DNA of 35,215 nt, from NCBI GenBank assembly GCA_029552065.1, contig JAKPEG010000098.1:1-35215 (forward strand), in the 5' to 3' direction. Below the pieces are notes generated by a model. The model saw only the letters and a list, made by a program, of their open reading frames with translations, ran no database searches and was not told the origin of the DNA. Of this stretch, positions 1-8,174 are shown in pieces (position 1 is the first letter of the stretch; the number at the start of each line of letters is the position of its first letter). The translations under genes and the position numbers were made by a program. This DNA comes from Actinomycetes bacterium. Its GTDB lineage: Bacteria > Actinomycetota > Actinomycetes > Actinomycetales > Dermatophilaceae.

Positions 1-25
1 CCCCCTCCGTCCCCCCCGCTGGCGT

Positions 26-37
26 GTAACCGCTTGC
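26..37. promoter_or_regulatory. LacI-family-like operator, distal copy
   Basis: GTAACCGCTTGC matches the reverse complement of the site at 371-382 (GTAAGCGCTTGC) in 11 of 12 bases. AANCGNTT cores are typical of LacI-family operators. No regulator gene is visible in the window, so the assignment rests on motif resemblance alone. The site may serve a divergent gene off the left edge. Confidence 0.35.
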
Positions 38-216
38 GCGTTGCCGATTGGGCGCAGAATCGGCCTTTCGGCGCCCAAAAGGGCGGCGAGTGTTGTCGAT
101 TTGACCGCCGCGAACGGCAGACGCGCGAGCCTGCTCGCCGCGAGCCGTCGACCCCCCTCGTGTCTCCCGCGTGAGCCGGTGCCCGCTGCCGCCGGTAGCC
201 AACCTCGAATCACCGT

Positions 217-266
217 GCACGGCATACCTCCGGCCTTGGCATACCTCCGGCCTTGGTATGCCGTGC
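217..266. repeat. Inverted repeat plus 17-bp tandem repeat built from the CGGCATAC word
   Basis: GCACGGCATACC (217-228) and GGTATGCCGTGC (255-266) are perfect 12-bp inverted arms. Inside, a 17-bp unit beginning GGCATACCTCCGG is repeated exactly twice (221-237 and 238-254). Three copies of the window-wide GTATGCC/GGCATAC word therefore lie within 50 bp of non-coding DNA. Confidence 0.85.
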
Positions 267-370
267 CGCCTCGCCTGGCGTGCCGTGCTCTCCGGCGCCC
301 TCGTCCACTCGGCAACACTCGCCGCACTTCTTGACGCCTTCTCCGCCAAATCGCGCGCAATCGGCAACGG

Positions 371-382
371 GCAAGCGCTTAC
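371..382. promoter_or_regulatory. LacI-family-like operator, proximal copy
   Basis: GCAAGCGCTTAC is a near-perfect palindrome around AAGCGCTT, the core typical of LacI-family operators. It lies about 105 bp upstream of the first gene of the operon, a plausible place for sugar-responsive control. Confidence 0.4.
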
Positions 383-387
383 TCGCC

Positions 388-440
388 GGAGGGGGAGGGG
401 GAGGGGGAGGGCGAGGGGGGGTGGTGCGGGGAGGGTGAGG
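388..440 (+). other. G-rich purine tract with G-quadruplex potential
   Basis: Five or more runs of four or more G separated by single bases (GGGGGAGGGGGAG type) lie between the LacI-like site and the palindrome near the start codon. The tract could fold as a G-quadruplex in the plus-strand DNA or RNA. Low complexity also makes it prone to assembly or length errors. Confidence 0.55.
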
Positions 441-454
441 AAGGCTAGTGTTGC

Positions 455-470
455 GAATGTCCTAACATTC
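455..470. promoter_or_regulatory. Palindromic operator of the iol-type operon, site 1
   Basis: The site is a 6-4-6 palindrome, arms GAATGT and ACATTC around CCTA, lying 16 bp before the GTG start of the first gene. Its core TGTCCTAACA recurs in reverse (TGTTAGGACA) at 1381-1390, before the second gene. It probably binds the operon's regulator; the family is unknown. Confidence 0.55.
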
Positions 471-486
471 TCAGGAGGTTGTCGCC

Positions 487-1371
487 GTGAAGATCGCCCA
501 GGACCCGACCCCGTTCCACCACGACGCCGAGCTGCTCGACTTCCCCAAGCTCATCGCCGATCTGGGTTACGAGCACATCCAGCTCACGCCGCACCGCGAC
601 CTCATCCCCTTCTTCCGCCACCCGAAGGCCGACGACGCCCTGGTCGGCAAGCTCAAGAAGGCCTGCGCCGACGCGGGCATCACCATCGCGTCGGTGCTAC
701 CGGTGCAGCGCTGGTCCGGGCCGGACGAGTGGGCTCGCGAGGCAGCCGTGCGCAACTGGAAGCGCATCATCCAGATCACCGTCGACCTCGGTTGCTCGGT
801 CATCGGCACCGAGTTCTCCGGTCGCCCGGAACGGCCCGAGGAGTCCGAGGCCGCGTTCTACCGGTCGATGGAGGAGCTGCTGCCGATCATCGAGCGCGAA
901 GGGATCGACCTGCTCATCGACCCACATCCGGACGACTTCGTCGAGGACGGGCTCGAGGCGATCCGGGTCATCCGCGGGCTGAACTCCCCGAACGTGGGGA
1001 TGGTCTATGTCGCCTGCCACACCTACCACATGGGCCACCCCATGCGGCAGATCATGCTCAGCGCCGGCGACCTCATCCGCCTGGTCCACGTGGCCGACAC
1101 CATGGACCACCACCGCTCGCACGGCCTGCGCTACATCTCCAACCCCCCGGGCAACGCCGCGCGCGTCCACCAGCACCTGCGGATCGGGGACGGCGACCTC
1201 GACTGGGACGACTTTTTCGGCGGCCTCGCGGAGATCGGCTTCTACGACCGGCCGGGGACCGTGATGTGCAACAGCGTCTTCGCCGAGGACGAGACCGGGC
1301 AGGAGATGGCCCGCTACCAGCTCGACACGATGAAGCGGTATGTCGCGGCCCACCATTCACCTCAGGATTGA
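487..1371 (+). CDS. Sugar phosphate isomerase/epimerase (xylose isomerase-like TIM barrel), inositol-cluster type
   Basis: This 294-residue protein belongs to the AP-endonuclease-2/xylose-isomerase TIM-barrel superfamily, which includes IolE, IolI and IolH-type enzymes. The family's metal-site residues are plausible at E109 (GTEF), D145/H147 (DPHPDD), H178 and H201 (LVHVADT). The last barrel strand reads TVMCNS, so the usual terminal metal-binding glutamate is not obvious there; E267 is the nearest candidate. The GTG start follows AGGAGG by 8 bases. It is the first gene of the four-gene operon, and the IolD-like and dehydrogenase neighbours suggest a cyclitol isomerase, epimerase or dehydratase. 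The exact reaction cannot be read from sequence. Confidence 0.85.
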   Translation: MKIAQDPTPFHHDAELLDFPKLIADLGYEHIQLTPHRDLIPFFRHPKADDALVGKLKKACADAGITIASVLPVQRWSGPDEWAREAAVRNWKRIIQITVDLGCSVIGTEFSGRPERPEESEAAFYRSMEELLPIIEREGIDLLIDPHPDDFVEDGLEAIRVIRGLNSPNVGMVYVACHTYHMGHPMRQIMLSAGDLIRLVHVADTMDHHRSHGLRYISNPPGNAARVHQHLRIGDGDLDWDDFFGGLAEIGFYDRPGTVMCNSVFAEDETGQEMARYQLDTMKRYVAAHHSPQD

Positions 1372-1380
1372 ATGTCACTT

Positions 1381-1390
1381 TGTTAGGACA
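1381..1390. promoter_or_regulatory. Operator core, site 2 (TGTTAGGACA)
   Basis: This is the exact reverse complement of the TGTCCTAACA core at 458-467. It lies 5 bp before a good -35 hexamer, in the gap between the first two genes. The pair suggests one regulator acts on both the operon promoter and an internal promoter. Confidence 0.55.
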
Positions 1391-1395
1391 AGCTA

Positions 1396-1425
1396 TTGAC
1401 AGGGGGACGCGGATCAAGGTTAGAT
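1396..1425 (+). promoter_or_regulatory. Internal sigma-70-type promoter before the transaldolase
   Basis: TTGACA (1396-1401) and TTAGAT (1420-1425) are separated by 18 bp and followed by a leader of about 65 bases. It is the best consensus promoter I found in the window and directly follows the operator core at 1381-1390. Confidence 0.6.
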
Positions 1426-1496
1426 CGTGTCACGCCCACCGTCGGGCGGGAGCTGTGCCGAGGCCAGCGCTCACACCGACCATGCCGGGAGGACTC

Positions 1497-2567
1497 ATGT
1501 CTACTCACACCTCACCGCTACTCACGATGACGCAGACGACGCCCACGGCCCTGTGGAACGACTCGGCCGATCCGCGCGAGCTGTCGCAGTCCATCTCCTG
1601 GGGCGCCGTCGGGGCCACCTGCAATCCGGTCATCGCGGTGACCTGCGTCAAGGCCGACCTGCCCCGCTGGTCCGCTCGGATGCGAGAGATCGCGGACGAG
1701 CACCCCACCGCCACCGAGTCGCAGATCGGTTGGCAGGTCGTCGAGGAGATCTCCAAGGAGGCCGCGCACCTGCTCGAGCCGGCGTTCGCGGCATACCACG
1801 GCCACAACGGGCGACTGTCGATGCAGACCGATCCCCGACTGCACCGCGACGCCAAGGCGCTGGCCGACCAGGCGGTCTACTTCTCCACCCTCGCACCGAA
1901 CGTCATCGTCAAGATCCCCGCCACCCAGACAGGCATCTCCGCGATCGAGGACGCCGTCTCCCGTGGCGTCTCGATCAACGTCACCGTGTCGTTCACCGTG
2001 CCCCAGGCACTCGCCGCCGCGGAGGCGATCGAGCGCGGCATGGCGGCCCGCGAGCAGGCGGGGCACGACGTGAGCGCGATGGGCCACGTCGTGACGATCA
2101 TGGTGGGGCGCCTCGACGACTGGATGAAGGATGTCGTGGCCCGCGACGGCATCGACGTCGACCCGAGCTACCTCGAATGGGCCGGAGTGGCCGCCTTCAA
2201 GAACGCCTACCGGATCTTCCAGGAGCGCGGTTTCCGATCGCGACTGCTGGCCGCGGCCTACCGCAACCAGCTGCAATGGACCGAGTTGGTCGGCGGCGAT
2301 GTGGTGCTCTCACCGCCCTTCGGTTGGCAGGAGAAGTTCCAGGCCAGCGGCCATGAGCCCCTCCCCCGCATCGACGTCCCGGTCGACCCGCAGATCCTCG
2401 CGGCGCTGCAGACGATCCCGGACTTCGTGCGCGCCTACGAACCCGACGGCATGACCACCGCCGACTTCGACTCCTTCGGGGCCACGCGCAAGACTCTGCG
2501 CCAGTTCCTCGGTGCCGACGAATCGCTCGACCAGCTGGTCCGCGACGTCCTCGTCCCGGCCCCCTGA
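1497..2567 (+). CDS. Transaldolase
   Basis: This 356-residue transaldolase family protein would transfer a dihydroxyacetone unit between sugar phosphates through a Schiff base. The catalytic lysine is likely K139 in NVIVKIPAT. Other family features are LWNDSADP near residue 20, GATCNP (39-44, usually TSNP) and SMQTDPRL (108-115). The ATG start is preceded by GGGAGGA. An open frame extends far upstream, but the ribosome site and the start of similarity favour 1497. The gene has its own promoter and operator. A transaldolase is not part of the textbook Bacillus IolABCDEG pathway, so its place in this operon is notable. Confident in family, unsure of the substrate. Confidence 0.9.
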   Translation: MSTHTSPLLTMTQTTPTALWNDSADPRELSQSISWGAVGATCNPVIAVTCVKADLPRWSARMREIADEHPTATESQIGWQVVEEISKEAAHLLEPAFAAYHGHNGRLSMQTDPRLHRDAKALADQAVYFSTLAPNVIVKIPATQTGISAIEDAVSRGVSINVTVSFTVPQALAAAEAIERGMAAREQAGHDVSAMGHVVTIMVGRLDDWMKDVVARDGIDVDPSYLEWAGVAAFKNAYRIFQERGFRSRLLAAAYRNQLQWTELVGGDVVLSPPFGWQEKFQASGHEPLPRIDVPVDPQILAALQTIPDFVRAYEPDGMTTADFDSFGATRKTLRQFLGADESLDQLVRDVLVPAP

Positions 2568-2609
2568 GCCCCGGCCGGACCTGAGCCACCCACAAACCGA
2601 GGAGCACCG

Positions 2610-4499
2610 ATGTCCGAGACGATCCGGCTAACCGTGGCCCAAGCGCTCGTGCGCTTCCTGTCCAACCAGTTCTCCGAACGTGACGGGGTCGAATACCGTC
2701 TCGTCACAGGCATCTTCGGCATCTTCGGACATGGCAATGTTGCCGGCGTCGGGCAGGCCCTGCTCCAGGACCAGGTTGCCGCCGAGGCGGAGGCCGACGG
2801 GTCCGACGTCGAGCATCTGCCTTACCTGCTCGCCCGCAACGAGCAGGGCGCGGTGCACGCGGCCACGGCATACGCACGGACTCGCAACCGGTTGCAGACC
2901 ATGGCGGTGACCACCTCGATCGGCCCGGGAGCCACCAATATGGTCACCGGCGCAGCGCTTGCGTCGACCAACCGCATCCCGGTCCTGCTCTTCCCCTCCG
3001 ACCAGTTCGCCACGCGCATCCCCGACCCCGTCCTGCAACAACTGGAAGACCCGGGCACCCTGGACGTCTCGGTCAACGACGCCTTCCGCCCGGTGTCACG
3101 CTTCTTCGACCGGATCAACCGTCCCGAGCAACTGATCCCCTCACTGCTCAACGCCATGCGCGTGCTGACCGACCCCGCCGACACCGGGGCGGTGACCATC
3201 TGTCTGCCGCAGGACGTGCAGGCCGAGGCCTTCGACTGGCCGACCGCCCTCTTCCGCAGACGGGTCTGGCACATCGGCAGGCCGGCCCCCGAGCGTGCCG
3301 CACTCGCGCGTGCCGTCGAGGTCATCCGGTCGGCGCAGCGACCGCTGGTCTTGCCCGCATGGGCGTCCGAGCAGTTGCGCGCCTTCGCCACCGAGACCGG
3401 CATCCCCGTCGCGGACACCCATGCGGGCAAGGGCGCGATCAACTGGGACCACCCGCTCGCCGTGGGCGGCCTCGGGTCGACCGGCACATCGGCCGCCAAT
3501 GCCCTTGCGCGAGAGGCGGATGTGGTCATCGGCATCGGCACCCGATACTCCGACTTCACTACTGCGAGCCACACCATCTTCGCAGACCCCCACGTGCGCT
3601 TCGTCAACGTCAACACCCTCGGTTTCGACGCGGCCAAGCACTCGGCGACCATGCTCGTGGCCGACGCCCGTGAGGCACTGACCGCGCTGACCGAGGCCCT
3701 CGCCGGATGGGGCACCGACGCGGCGTACCAGCAGCGTGCCGCCGAGCTCGACGCGGAATGGCAACGCGTCACCGACGAGTGCTACCACCGCGCCCAAACT
3801 CCACTGCCCGCCCAGACCGAGGTCTTCGGCGCGCTCAACGAGCTCATGGGCCCGGAGGATGTCGTCATCAACGCCGCCGGCTCCATGCCCGGCGACCTGC
3901 AGTGCCTTTGGCGCGCATCGACCCCGGTGCAGTACCACGTCGAATACGCCTACTCCTGCATGGGATACGAGATCCCGGCCGCGCTCGGCGCCAAGCTCGC
4001 CCTCGGTGAGGACCACGAGGTGGTGGCGATCGTCGGAGACGGCACCTACCAGATGCTCCCCCAGGAGATCGCGACGATCGTCTCCGAGGGACTCAAGGTC
4101 ATCTTGGTGCTCCTGCAGAACCACGGGTTCGCGTCCATCGGAGGGCTGTCGGAGTCGCGCGGATCGCAGCGCTTCGGCACTCAATATCGGATGCGCAACC
4201 GCGCGAGCGGCCGGCTCGACGGCGACTACGTGCCCTTCGACCTCGCCGCCAACGTCGCGAGCTGGGGCGCAGACGTGTTGCGCTGCAGCACGATCGAGGA
4301 CTTCCGGGCCAACTACGCCAAGGCCGTGGCGTCGGACCGCACCACCGCGCTCTACATCGAGACCGACCTCATGGGCCCCAACCCGCCCGGCAGCGCGTGG
4401 TGGGACGTGCCCGTCTCGCAGGTCTCCGAGCTGACCAGCACGCAGACGGCATACGCGGAATACACCCGCGAGAAGACCGCCCAGCGCCACTACCTCTGA
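2610..4499 (+). CDS. iolD: IolD-type ThDP-dependent hydrolase (trihydroxycyclohexane-1,2-dione hydrolase)
   Basis: A 629-residue enzyme of the thiamine-diphosphate family with the acetolactate-synthase fold. It is close to IolD, which opens the ring of 3D-trihydroxycyclohexane-1,2-dione in myo-inositol breakdown. The N-terminal domain carries GIFGHGNVAGVGQAL and the cofactor-activating glutamate E78 in ARNEQGAVHAA. The C-terminal domain has the ThDP/Mg motif starting at GDGTYQM (near residue 476) and ending in LLQN. The length matches the family. The ATG follows a GAGGAG site, 42 bp after the transaldolase stop, so the genes are probably co-transcribed. A related cyclitol dione could also be the substrate. 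Confidence 0.9.
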   Translation: MSETIRLTVAQALVRFLSNQFSERDGVEYRLVTGIFGIFGHGNVAGVGQALLQDQVAAEAEADGSDVEHLPYLLARNEQGAVHAATAYARTRNRLQTMAVTTSIGPGATNMVTGAALASTNRIPVLLFPSDQFATRIPDPVLQQLEDPGTLDVSVNDAFRPVSRFFDRINRPEQLIPSLLNAMRVLTDPADTGAVTICLPQDVQAEAFDWPTALFRRRVWHIGRPAPERAALARAVEVIRSAQRPLVLPAWASEQLRAFATETGIPVADTHAGKGAINWDHPLAVGGLGSTGTSAANALAREADVVIGIGTRYSDFTTASHTIFADPHVRFVNVNTLGFDAAKHSATMLVADAREALTALTEALAGWGTDAAYQQRAAELDAEWQRVTDECYHRAQTPLPAQTEVFGALNELMGPEDVVINAAGSMPGDLQCLWRASTPVQYHVEYAYSCMGYEIPAALGAKLALGEDHEVVAIVGDGTYQMLPQEIATIVSEGLKVILVLLQNHGFASIGGLSESRGSQRFGTQYRMRNRASGRLDGDYVPFDLAANVASWGADVLRCSTIEDFRANYAKAVASDRTTALYIETDLMGPNPPGSAWWDVPVSQVSELTSTQTAYAEYTREKTAQRHYL

Positions 4500-4512
4500 A
4501 AGGCCAATCACC

Positions 4513-5706
4513 ATGCGTGACATCGGCGTCGGCGTCATCAGCCTCGGCTGGATGGGGCGCCTGCACTCCACCTCCTATCTCGCGGCACCGCTGCGGTATG
4601 CCGACCTCGGCGTCCGCACCCGGCTGCTCGCTGCCGCCGATCCGGTGCCCGAGGCTCGCGAGTATGCCGTGGGCCAGCTCGGTTTCGAACGCGCGGTCGC
4701 CGACTACCGTGAGGTCTTGGCCGACCCCGAGATCGAGGCCGTGTCGATCTGTTCACCCAACTTCCTCCACAAGGAGATCGCGCTGGCCGCTGCGGCCGCC
4801 GGCAAGCCCTTCTGGATCGAGAAGCCGATGGGTGTGACGGCGGCCGAGAGTGCGCAGATCGCCCGCGCTGCCCAGGCCGCCGGACTGGTCACCTCGGTCG
4901 GCTTCAACTATCGGCATGCCCCGGCGATCGCCCGCGCCCGCACCCTCATCCGTGAGGGTGCGCTGGGCCGGGTGACAAACATCCGGGTCTGGCTCATCGC
5001 CGACTACGCCTCCTCCCCCGAGGGGCCGTTGACCTGGCGCTACGACCCGGCTCGGGCCGGTTCGGGCGTGGTCGGCGACCTCATGTCCCACGGTCTGGAT
5101 CTGGCGCAGTTCCTCGTCGGTCGGGTCCAGTCGGTCACCTCGCTCACCTCGACCTTCATCAGCGAGCGGCCCATTCCCACCAAGGTCGGGGTCGGCCACG
5201 GCGGTTTCGAGGTCGGCGACGAACGGGGCCCGGTCGAGAACGAGGACTACGTCGGGATCCTCGCCCGCTTCGACAATGGCGTGGTCGGGACGCTGGAGTC
5301 CTCCCGGGTCGCTGTCGGTCCACGCGCGGAATACGTGGTCGAGGTCTACGGCACCGAGGGCTCGGTGCGCTGGAACTTCGAGCGGATCAACGAGCTGCAG
5401 ACCTGCCTGCTGAGGGCCACCGGTGGTGGACCGGAGCACGGCTACACGACGGCCCTCGCCGGTCCCAACCACGGCGATTTCGCGCGCTTCCAGCCTGGAC
5501 CCGGAGTGCCGATGGGCTTCGACGACCTCAAGGTCGTCGAGGCGGCGCTCTTCCTGCGCTCGGTGGTCACCGGCTCGCAGCTCGCCCCGTCGGTCGCCGA
5601 CGGTTGGGCTGCGGCCGAGGCGGCCGAGGCCGCCGTGGCATCCGCGGCGGACGGCGCCTGGCACCACGTGCCCCGGGTCGAGGGCACGACGACCTTCGAC
5701 GCCTGA
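4513..5706 (+). CDS. Gfo/Idh/MocA-family NAD(P)-dependent oxidoreductase (inositol dehydrogenase-like)
   Basis: This 397-residue protein has an N-terminal Rossmann fold (VISLGWMG, residues 8-15; the glycine motif begins with S rather than G). The family's EKP triad is at 103-105, and D189/H193 in VVGDLMSHGLD are the likely catalytic pair. The C-terminal alpha/beta domain is intact. It starts 13 bp after the IolD-like gene stop and ends the operon, 10 bp before the convergent purC stop, with no hairpin in the gap. Operon context points to a myo- or scyllo-inositol 2-dehydrogenase or a related sugar dehydrogenase. The family is certain, the substrate inferred. Confidence 0.88.
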   Translation: MRDIGVGVISLGWMGRLHSTSYLAAPLRYADLGVRTRLLAAADPVPEAREYAVGQLGFERAVADYREVLADPEIEAVSICSPNFLHKEIALAAAAAGKPFWIEKPMGVTAAESAQIARAAQAAGLVTSVGFNYRHAPAIARARTLIREGALGRVTNIRVWLIADYASSPEGPLTWRYDPARAGSGVVGDLMSHGLDLAQFLVGRVQSVTSLTSTFISERPIPTKVGVGHGGFEVGDERGPVENEDYVGILARFDNGVVGTLESSRVAVGPRAEYVVEVYGTEGSVRWNFERINELQTCLLRATGGGPEHGYTTALAGPNHGDFARFQPGPGVPMGFDDLKVVEAALFLRSVVTGSQLAPSVADGWAAAEAAEAAVASAADGAWHHVPRVEGTTTFDA

Positions 5707-5716
5707 GGCCCGGGAC

Positions 5717-6628
5717 TCAGTCCAGGGTGCGACCGGTGAGCCGGTGGTAGGCCTCGAGATAGCGGTCCCTCGTCTGCTCGACCACGTCCTCGGGCAGCGG
5801 CGGTGGCGGTTCGCCCGAGTCGCGGCGCCACCCGCTGGCCTCCGACAGCAGCCAGTCCCGGACGAACTGCTTGTCGAAGGAGGCCTGCGGGCGGCCCGGC
5901 TGCCACTGGTCGGCCGGCCAGAAGCGCGAGGAGTCGGGCGTGAGCACCTCGTCGGCGAGCACGAGGTGGGGTCCGTCGGCGCCGTCCGGGCGCGACCGGT
6001 CGATCCCGAACTCGACCTTGGTGTCGGCGATGAGGATGCCGCGCGCCGACGCGATCTCGTTGCCGCGGCCCAGGATCCGCCGAGTGAGGACGTCGACCCG
6101 AGCGGCAACCTGGGACCCGACGAGCGCCTGTACCTGGGCCATCGTCATGGGTTCGTCGTGCTCGCCGACCGGTGCCTTGGTCGAGGGGGTGAAGATGGGC
6201 GCGGGCAGCCGCGAACCGTCCTCGAGCCCCGGGGGCAGCGGCACTCCGCTCACGGTGCCGTCGCGCCGATAGTCCGCGAGCCCGCCGCCAGTGAGAAAGG
6301 CGCGCGCCACGCATTCGATGGGCAGCATCTCCAGCCGCCGGACGAGCACCGCCCGCCCGGCGACCTCGGCCGGCACGTCGGTGGACAGCACGTGGTGCTC
6401 CACGCCTTCGAGCTGGTCGAACCACCAGAGCGAGAGCTGGGTGAGCACCCGTCCCTTGTCGGGGATCGGCGTGTCGAGGATGTAGTCGAAGGCCGAGATC
6501 CGGTCGGAGGCGACGAGCAGCACCTGGTCCTCGCGCGCGACCCCGGTCGACGGGTCGAGTGGCGCGTAGAGATCGCGCACCTTCCCCGAGTGGACGCGGA
6601 CGAACCCGGGCAGGTCGATCCCGCTCAC
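5717..6628 (-). CDS. purC: Phosphoribosylaminoimidazole-succinocarboxamide synthase
   Basis: PurC joins aspartate to CAIR using ATP to form SAICAR in purine synthesis. The 303-residue product has the early SGKVRDLY motif, ASDRISAFD, the PIECVARAFLTGGG stretch and a C-terminal RDRYLEAYHRLTG helix. The frame is open far upstream, but the start is the GTG at 6628, which overlaps the purD stop as GTGA. This gives a normal-length protein and suggests translational coupling. Its 3' end faces the iol-type operon. Confidence 0.95.
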   Translation of the reverse strand: MSGIDLPGFVRVHSGKVRDLYAPLDPSTGVAREDQVLLVASDRISAFDYILDTPIPDKGRVLTQLSLWWFDQLEGVEHHVLSTDVPAEVAGRAVLVRRLEMLPIECVARAFLTGGGLADYRRDGTVSGVPLPPGLEDGSRLPAPIFTPSTKAPVGEHDEPMTMAQVQALVGSQVAARVDVLTRRILGRGNEIASARGILIADTKVEFGIDRSRPDGADGPHLVLADEVLTPDSSRFWPADQWQPGRPQASFDKQFVRDWLLSEASGWRRDSGEPPPPLPEDVVEQTRDRYLEAYHRLTGRTLD

Positions 6629-7917
6629 GCTGCGCCTCCTGGCACGAGGACCTCGCCGCGGGCGGCGGCGAGGGCGATGTCCCGACGGTGGTGGGAGCCG
6701 TCGAGGCGGATCCGGGAGATCGCCTCGTATGCCGCGGCCCGCGCGGCATCGAGCGTCGCGCCGAGCGCGACGACGTCGAGCACCCGGCCACCCGAGGAGC
6801 GCAGTACCCCGTCGGAATCCACCCGGGTGCCGGCGTGCAACACCCACGCGCCCGGGACCTCGGCCGCCTCCTCGAGCCCGGCGATCGGGTCGCCGCTGCG
6901 CGCGGCCGCGGGATAGCCGTCGGCCGAGACGACCACCACGACCGCCGACTCCGGGCGGTTCCTGAGGTCGTCGAAGTCGTCGAGTCGGCCGGTGGCGGCG
7001 GCATACAGCAGGGTGCCGAGCGGCGTGAGCAGCCGCGCCAGCGAGGCCTGGCCGTCGGGGTCGCCGAAGCGAGCGTTGAACTCCACCACCCGCGGCCCGC
7101 GCGAGGTGAGGGCGAGCCCGCAGTAGAGGGCGCCGACGAACGGGCAGCCCATCCGGTGCAGTTCGTCGATCGTCGGCTGGGCGACGTGTTCGACGACCCA
7201 CTCCGCGAAGTGCAGCGGTGCCCAAGGCAGCGGCGAGTAGGCGCCCATGCCGCCGGTGTTGGGCCCCTCGTCGCCGTCGCCGATCCGCTTGAAGTCCTGG
7301 GCCGGTGCGAGCGCCCGGACGGTCGTGCCGTCGCTCACGCAGAAGACCGACACCTCGGGACCGTCGAGGTAGTCCTCGACGACGACCTGTCCACCCGGCC
7401 GGGACAGGCAGGCCCGCGCGTGGGCGAGAGCCTCGGAGCGCGAGTCGGTGACGACGACTCCCTTGCCCGCGGCCAGTCCGTCGTCCTTGACGACGTGCGG
7501 GGCGCCGAAGCTGTCGAGGGCGGCGGCCACCTCGTCCTCGGTCGTGCACACGTGGGCGAGCGAGGTGGGGACGCCGGCCGCCGCCATGACCGCCTTCGCG
7601 AAGGACTTGCTCCCCTCGATCCGGGCGGCGGCCGCGTCGGGGCCGAACACGGCATGGCCCGCCGCACGCAGCGCGTCGCCCACCCCTGCGACGAGGGGCG
7701 CCTCGGGCCCGACGACGACGAGATCGACGGTATGCCGCGCGGCCAGGGCGACGACCGCCGGCGCGTCGCACACGTCCGCGAGCGGCTCGCAGGTGGCGAG
7801 TTCGGCGATCCCGGGGTTGCCGGGGGCGGCGACGACGGCACTGACCGACGGATCGGCGAGCAGCCCGCGCACGATAGCGTGTTCGCGTCCGCCGGAGCCG
7901 ATGACGAGGACCTTCAC
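6625..7917 (-). CDS. purD: Phosphoribosylamine-glycine ligase
   Basis: GAR synthetase, 430 residues, ligates glycine to phosphoribosylamine with ATP. It shows VLVIGSGGREHA at the N terminus, an ATP-grasp core (VVKDDGLAAGKGVVV, DYLDGPEVSVF), the GPNTGGMGAYSP loop and NARFGDPDGQ. The chosen start is the GTG at 7917, directly before KVLVIGSGGREH; upstream sequence in frame is unlike the family. The upstream ribosome site is weak. It is followed by purC with a 4-base overlap, and is divergent from the helD-like gene across about 257 bp. Confidence 0.95.
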   Translation of the reverse strand: MKVLVIGSGGREHAIVRGLLADPSVSAVVAAPGNPGIAELATCEPLADVCDAPAVVALAARHTVDLVVVGPEAPLVAGVGDALRAAGHAVFGPDAAAARIEGSKSFAKAVMAAAGVPTSLAHVCTTEDEVAAALDSFGAPHVVKDDGLAAGKGVVVTDSRSEALAHARACLSRPGGQVVVEDYLDGPEVSVFCVSDGTTVRALAPAQDFKRIGDGDEGPNTGGMGAYSPLPWAPLHFAEWVVEHVAQPTIDELHRMGCPFVGALYCGLALTSRGPRVVEFNARFGDPDGQASLARLLTPLGTLLYAAATGRLDDFDDLRNRPESAVVVVVSADGYPAAARSGDPIAGLEEAAEVPGAWVLHAGTRVDSDGVLRSSGGRVLDVVALGATLDAARAAAYEAISRIRLDGSHHRRDIALAAARGEVLVPGGAA

Positions 7918-8174
7918 AGGAAGCCACCCTAACGGCCCACGGGACCGCCGGCCCGGCGTGTCTGGCGTGCCGGGAGGGATGGTCGAGGGCGTGGCCGCCG
8001 CACGGGCGAGGGCCGATCGGGGCGTCCCGCGCGGCATACGGAGGGGGACTAGACTCGTGGGTTCCGGGTCGGCGCGGGTCGACCACAGTGCACCACAGAG
8101 CCACGGACGGATCTCGGCAGCTGGATGGACGCGAACACCGCGGCGCCCGCGCCCCGCAAGGGGAGGCTGGGTCG
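7918..8174. promoter_or_regulatory. Divergent intergenic region purD / helD
   Basis: The gap holds a plausible plus-strand -10 element TAGACT (8050-8055) without a convincing -35, and one copy of the CGGCATAC word near 8032-8039. The AGGGGAGG at about 8159-8166 is spaced for a TTG start at 8175. Confidence 0.4.

Larger units (their letters stand above)
1..486. other. Upstream regulatory region of the inositol-type operon
   Basis: No convincing gene lies here; the open frames have no ribosome site and unlike codon use. The stretch contains a possible hairpin at 43-64 (arms GCCGATT/AATCGGC, followed by CTTTC), which could terminate a gene to the left. It also holds two LacI-operator-like dodecamers (26-37 and 371-382), a motif-built inverted repeat (217-266), a G-rich purine tract (388-440) and a palindrome just upstream of the first start codon (455-470). 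Confidence 0.7.

Noticed and set aside
171..1496. Open frame upstream of the transaldolase that would give a 798-residue protein
   Set aside because: It runs in the wrong frame through the TIM-barrel gene and non-coding DNA; the ribosome site and family similarity place the start at 1497.
3141..4571. 476-residue open frame antisense to the IolD-like gene
   Set aside because: A GC-rich shadow: no family resemblance, and the sense strand encodes a clear ThDP enzyme.
8088..8174. GTG start for helD at 8088
   Set aside because: No ribosome site, and the extra residues are unlike HelD; TTG 8175 has AGGGGAGG at good spacing.
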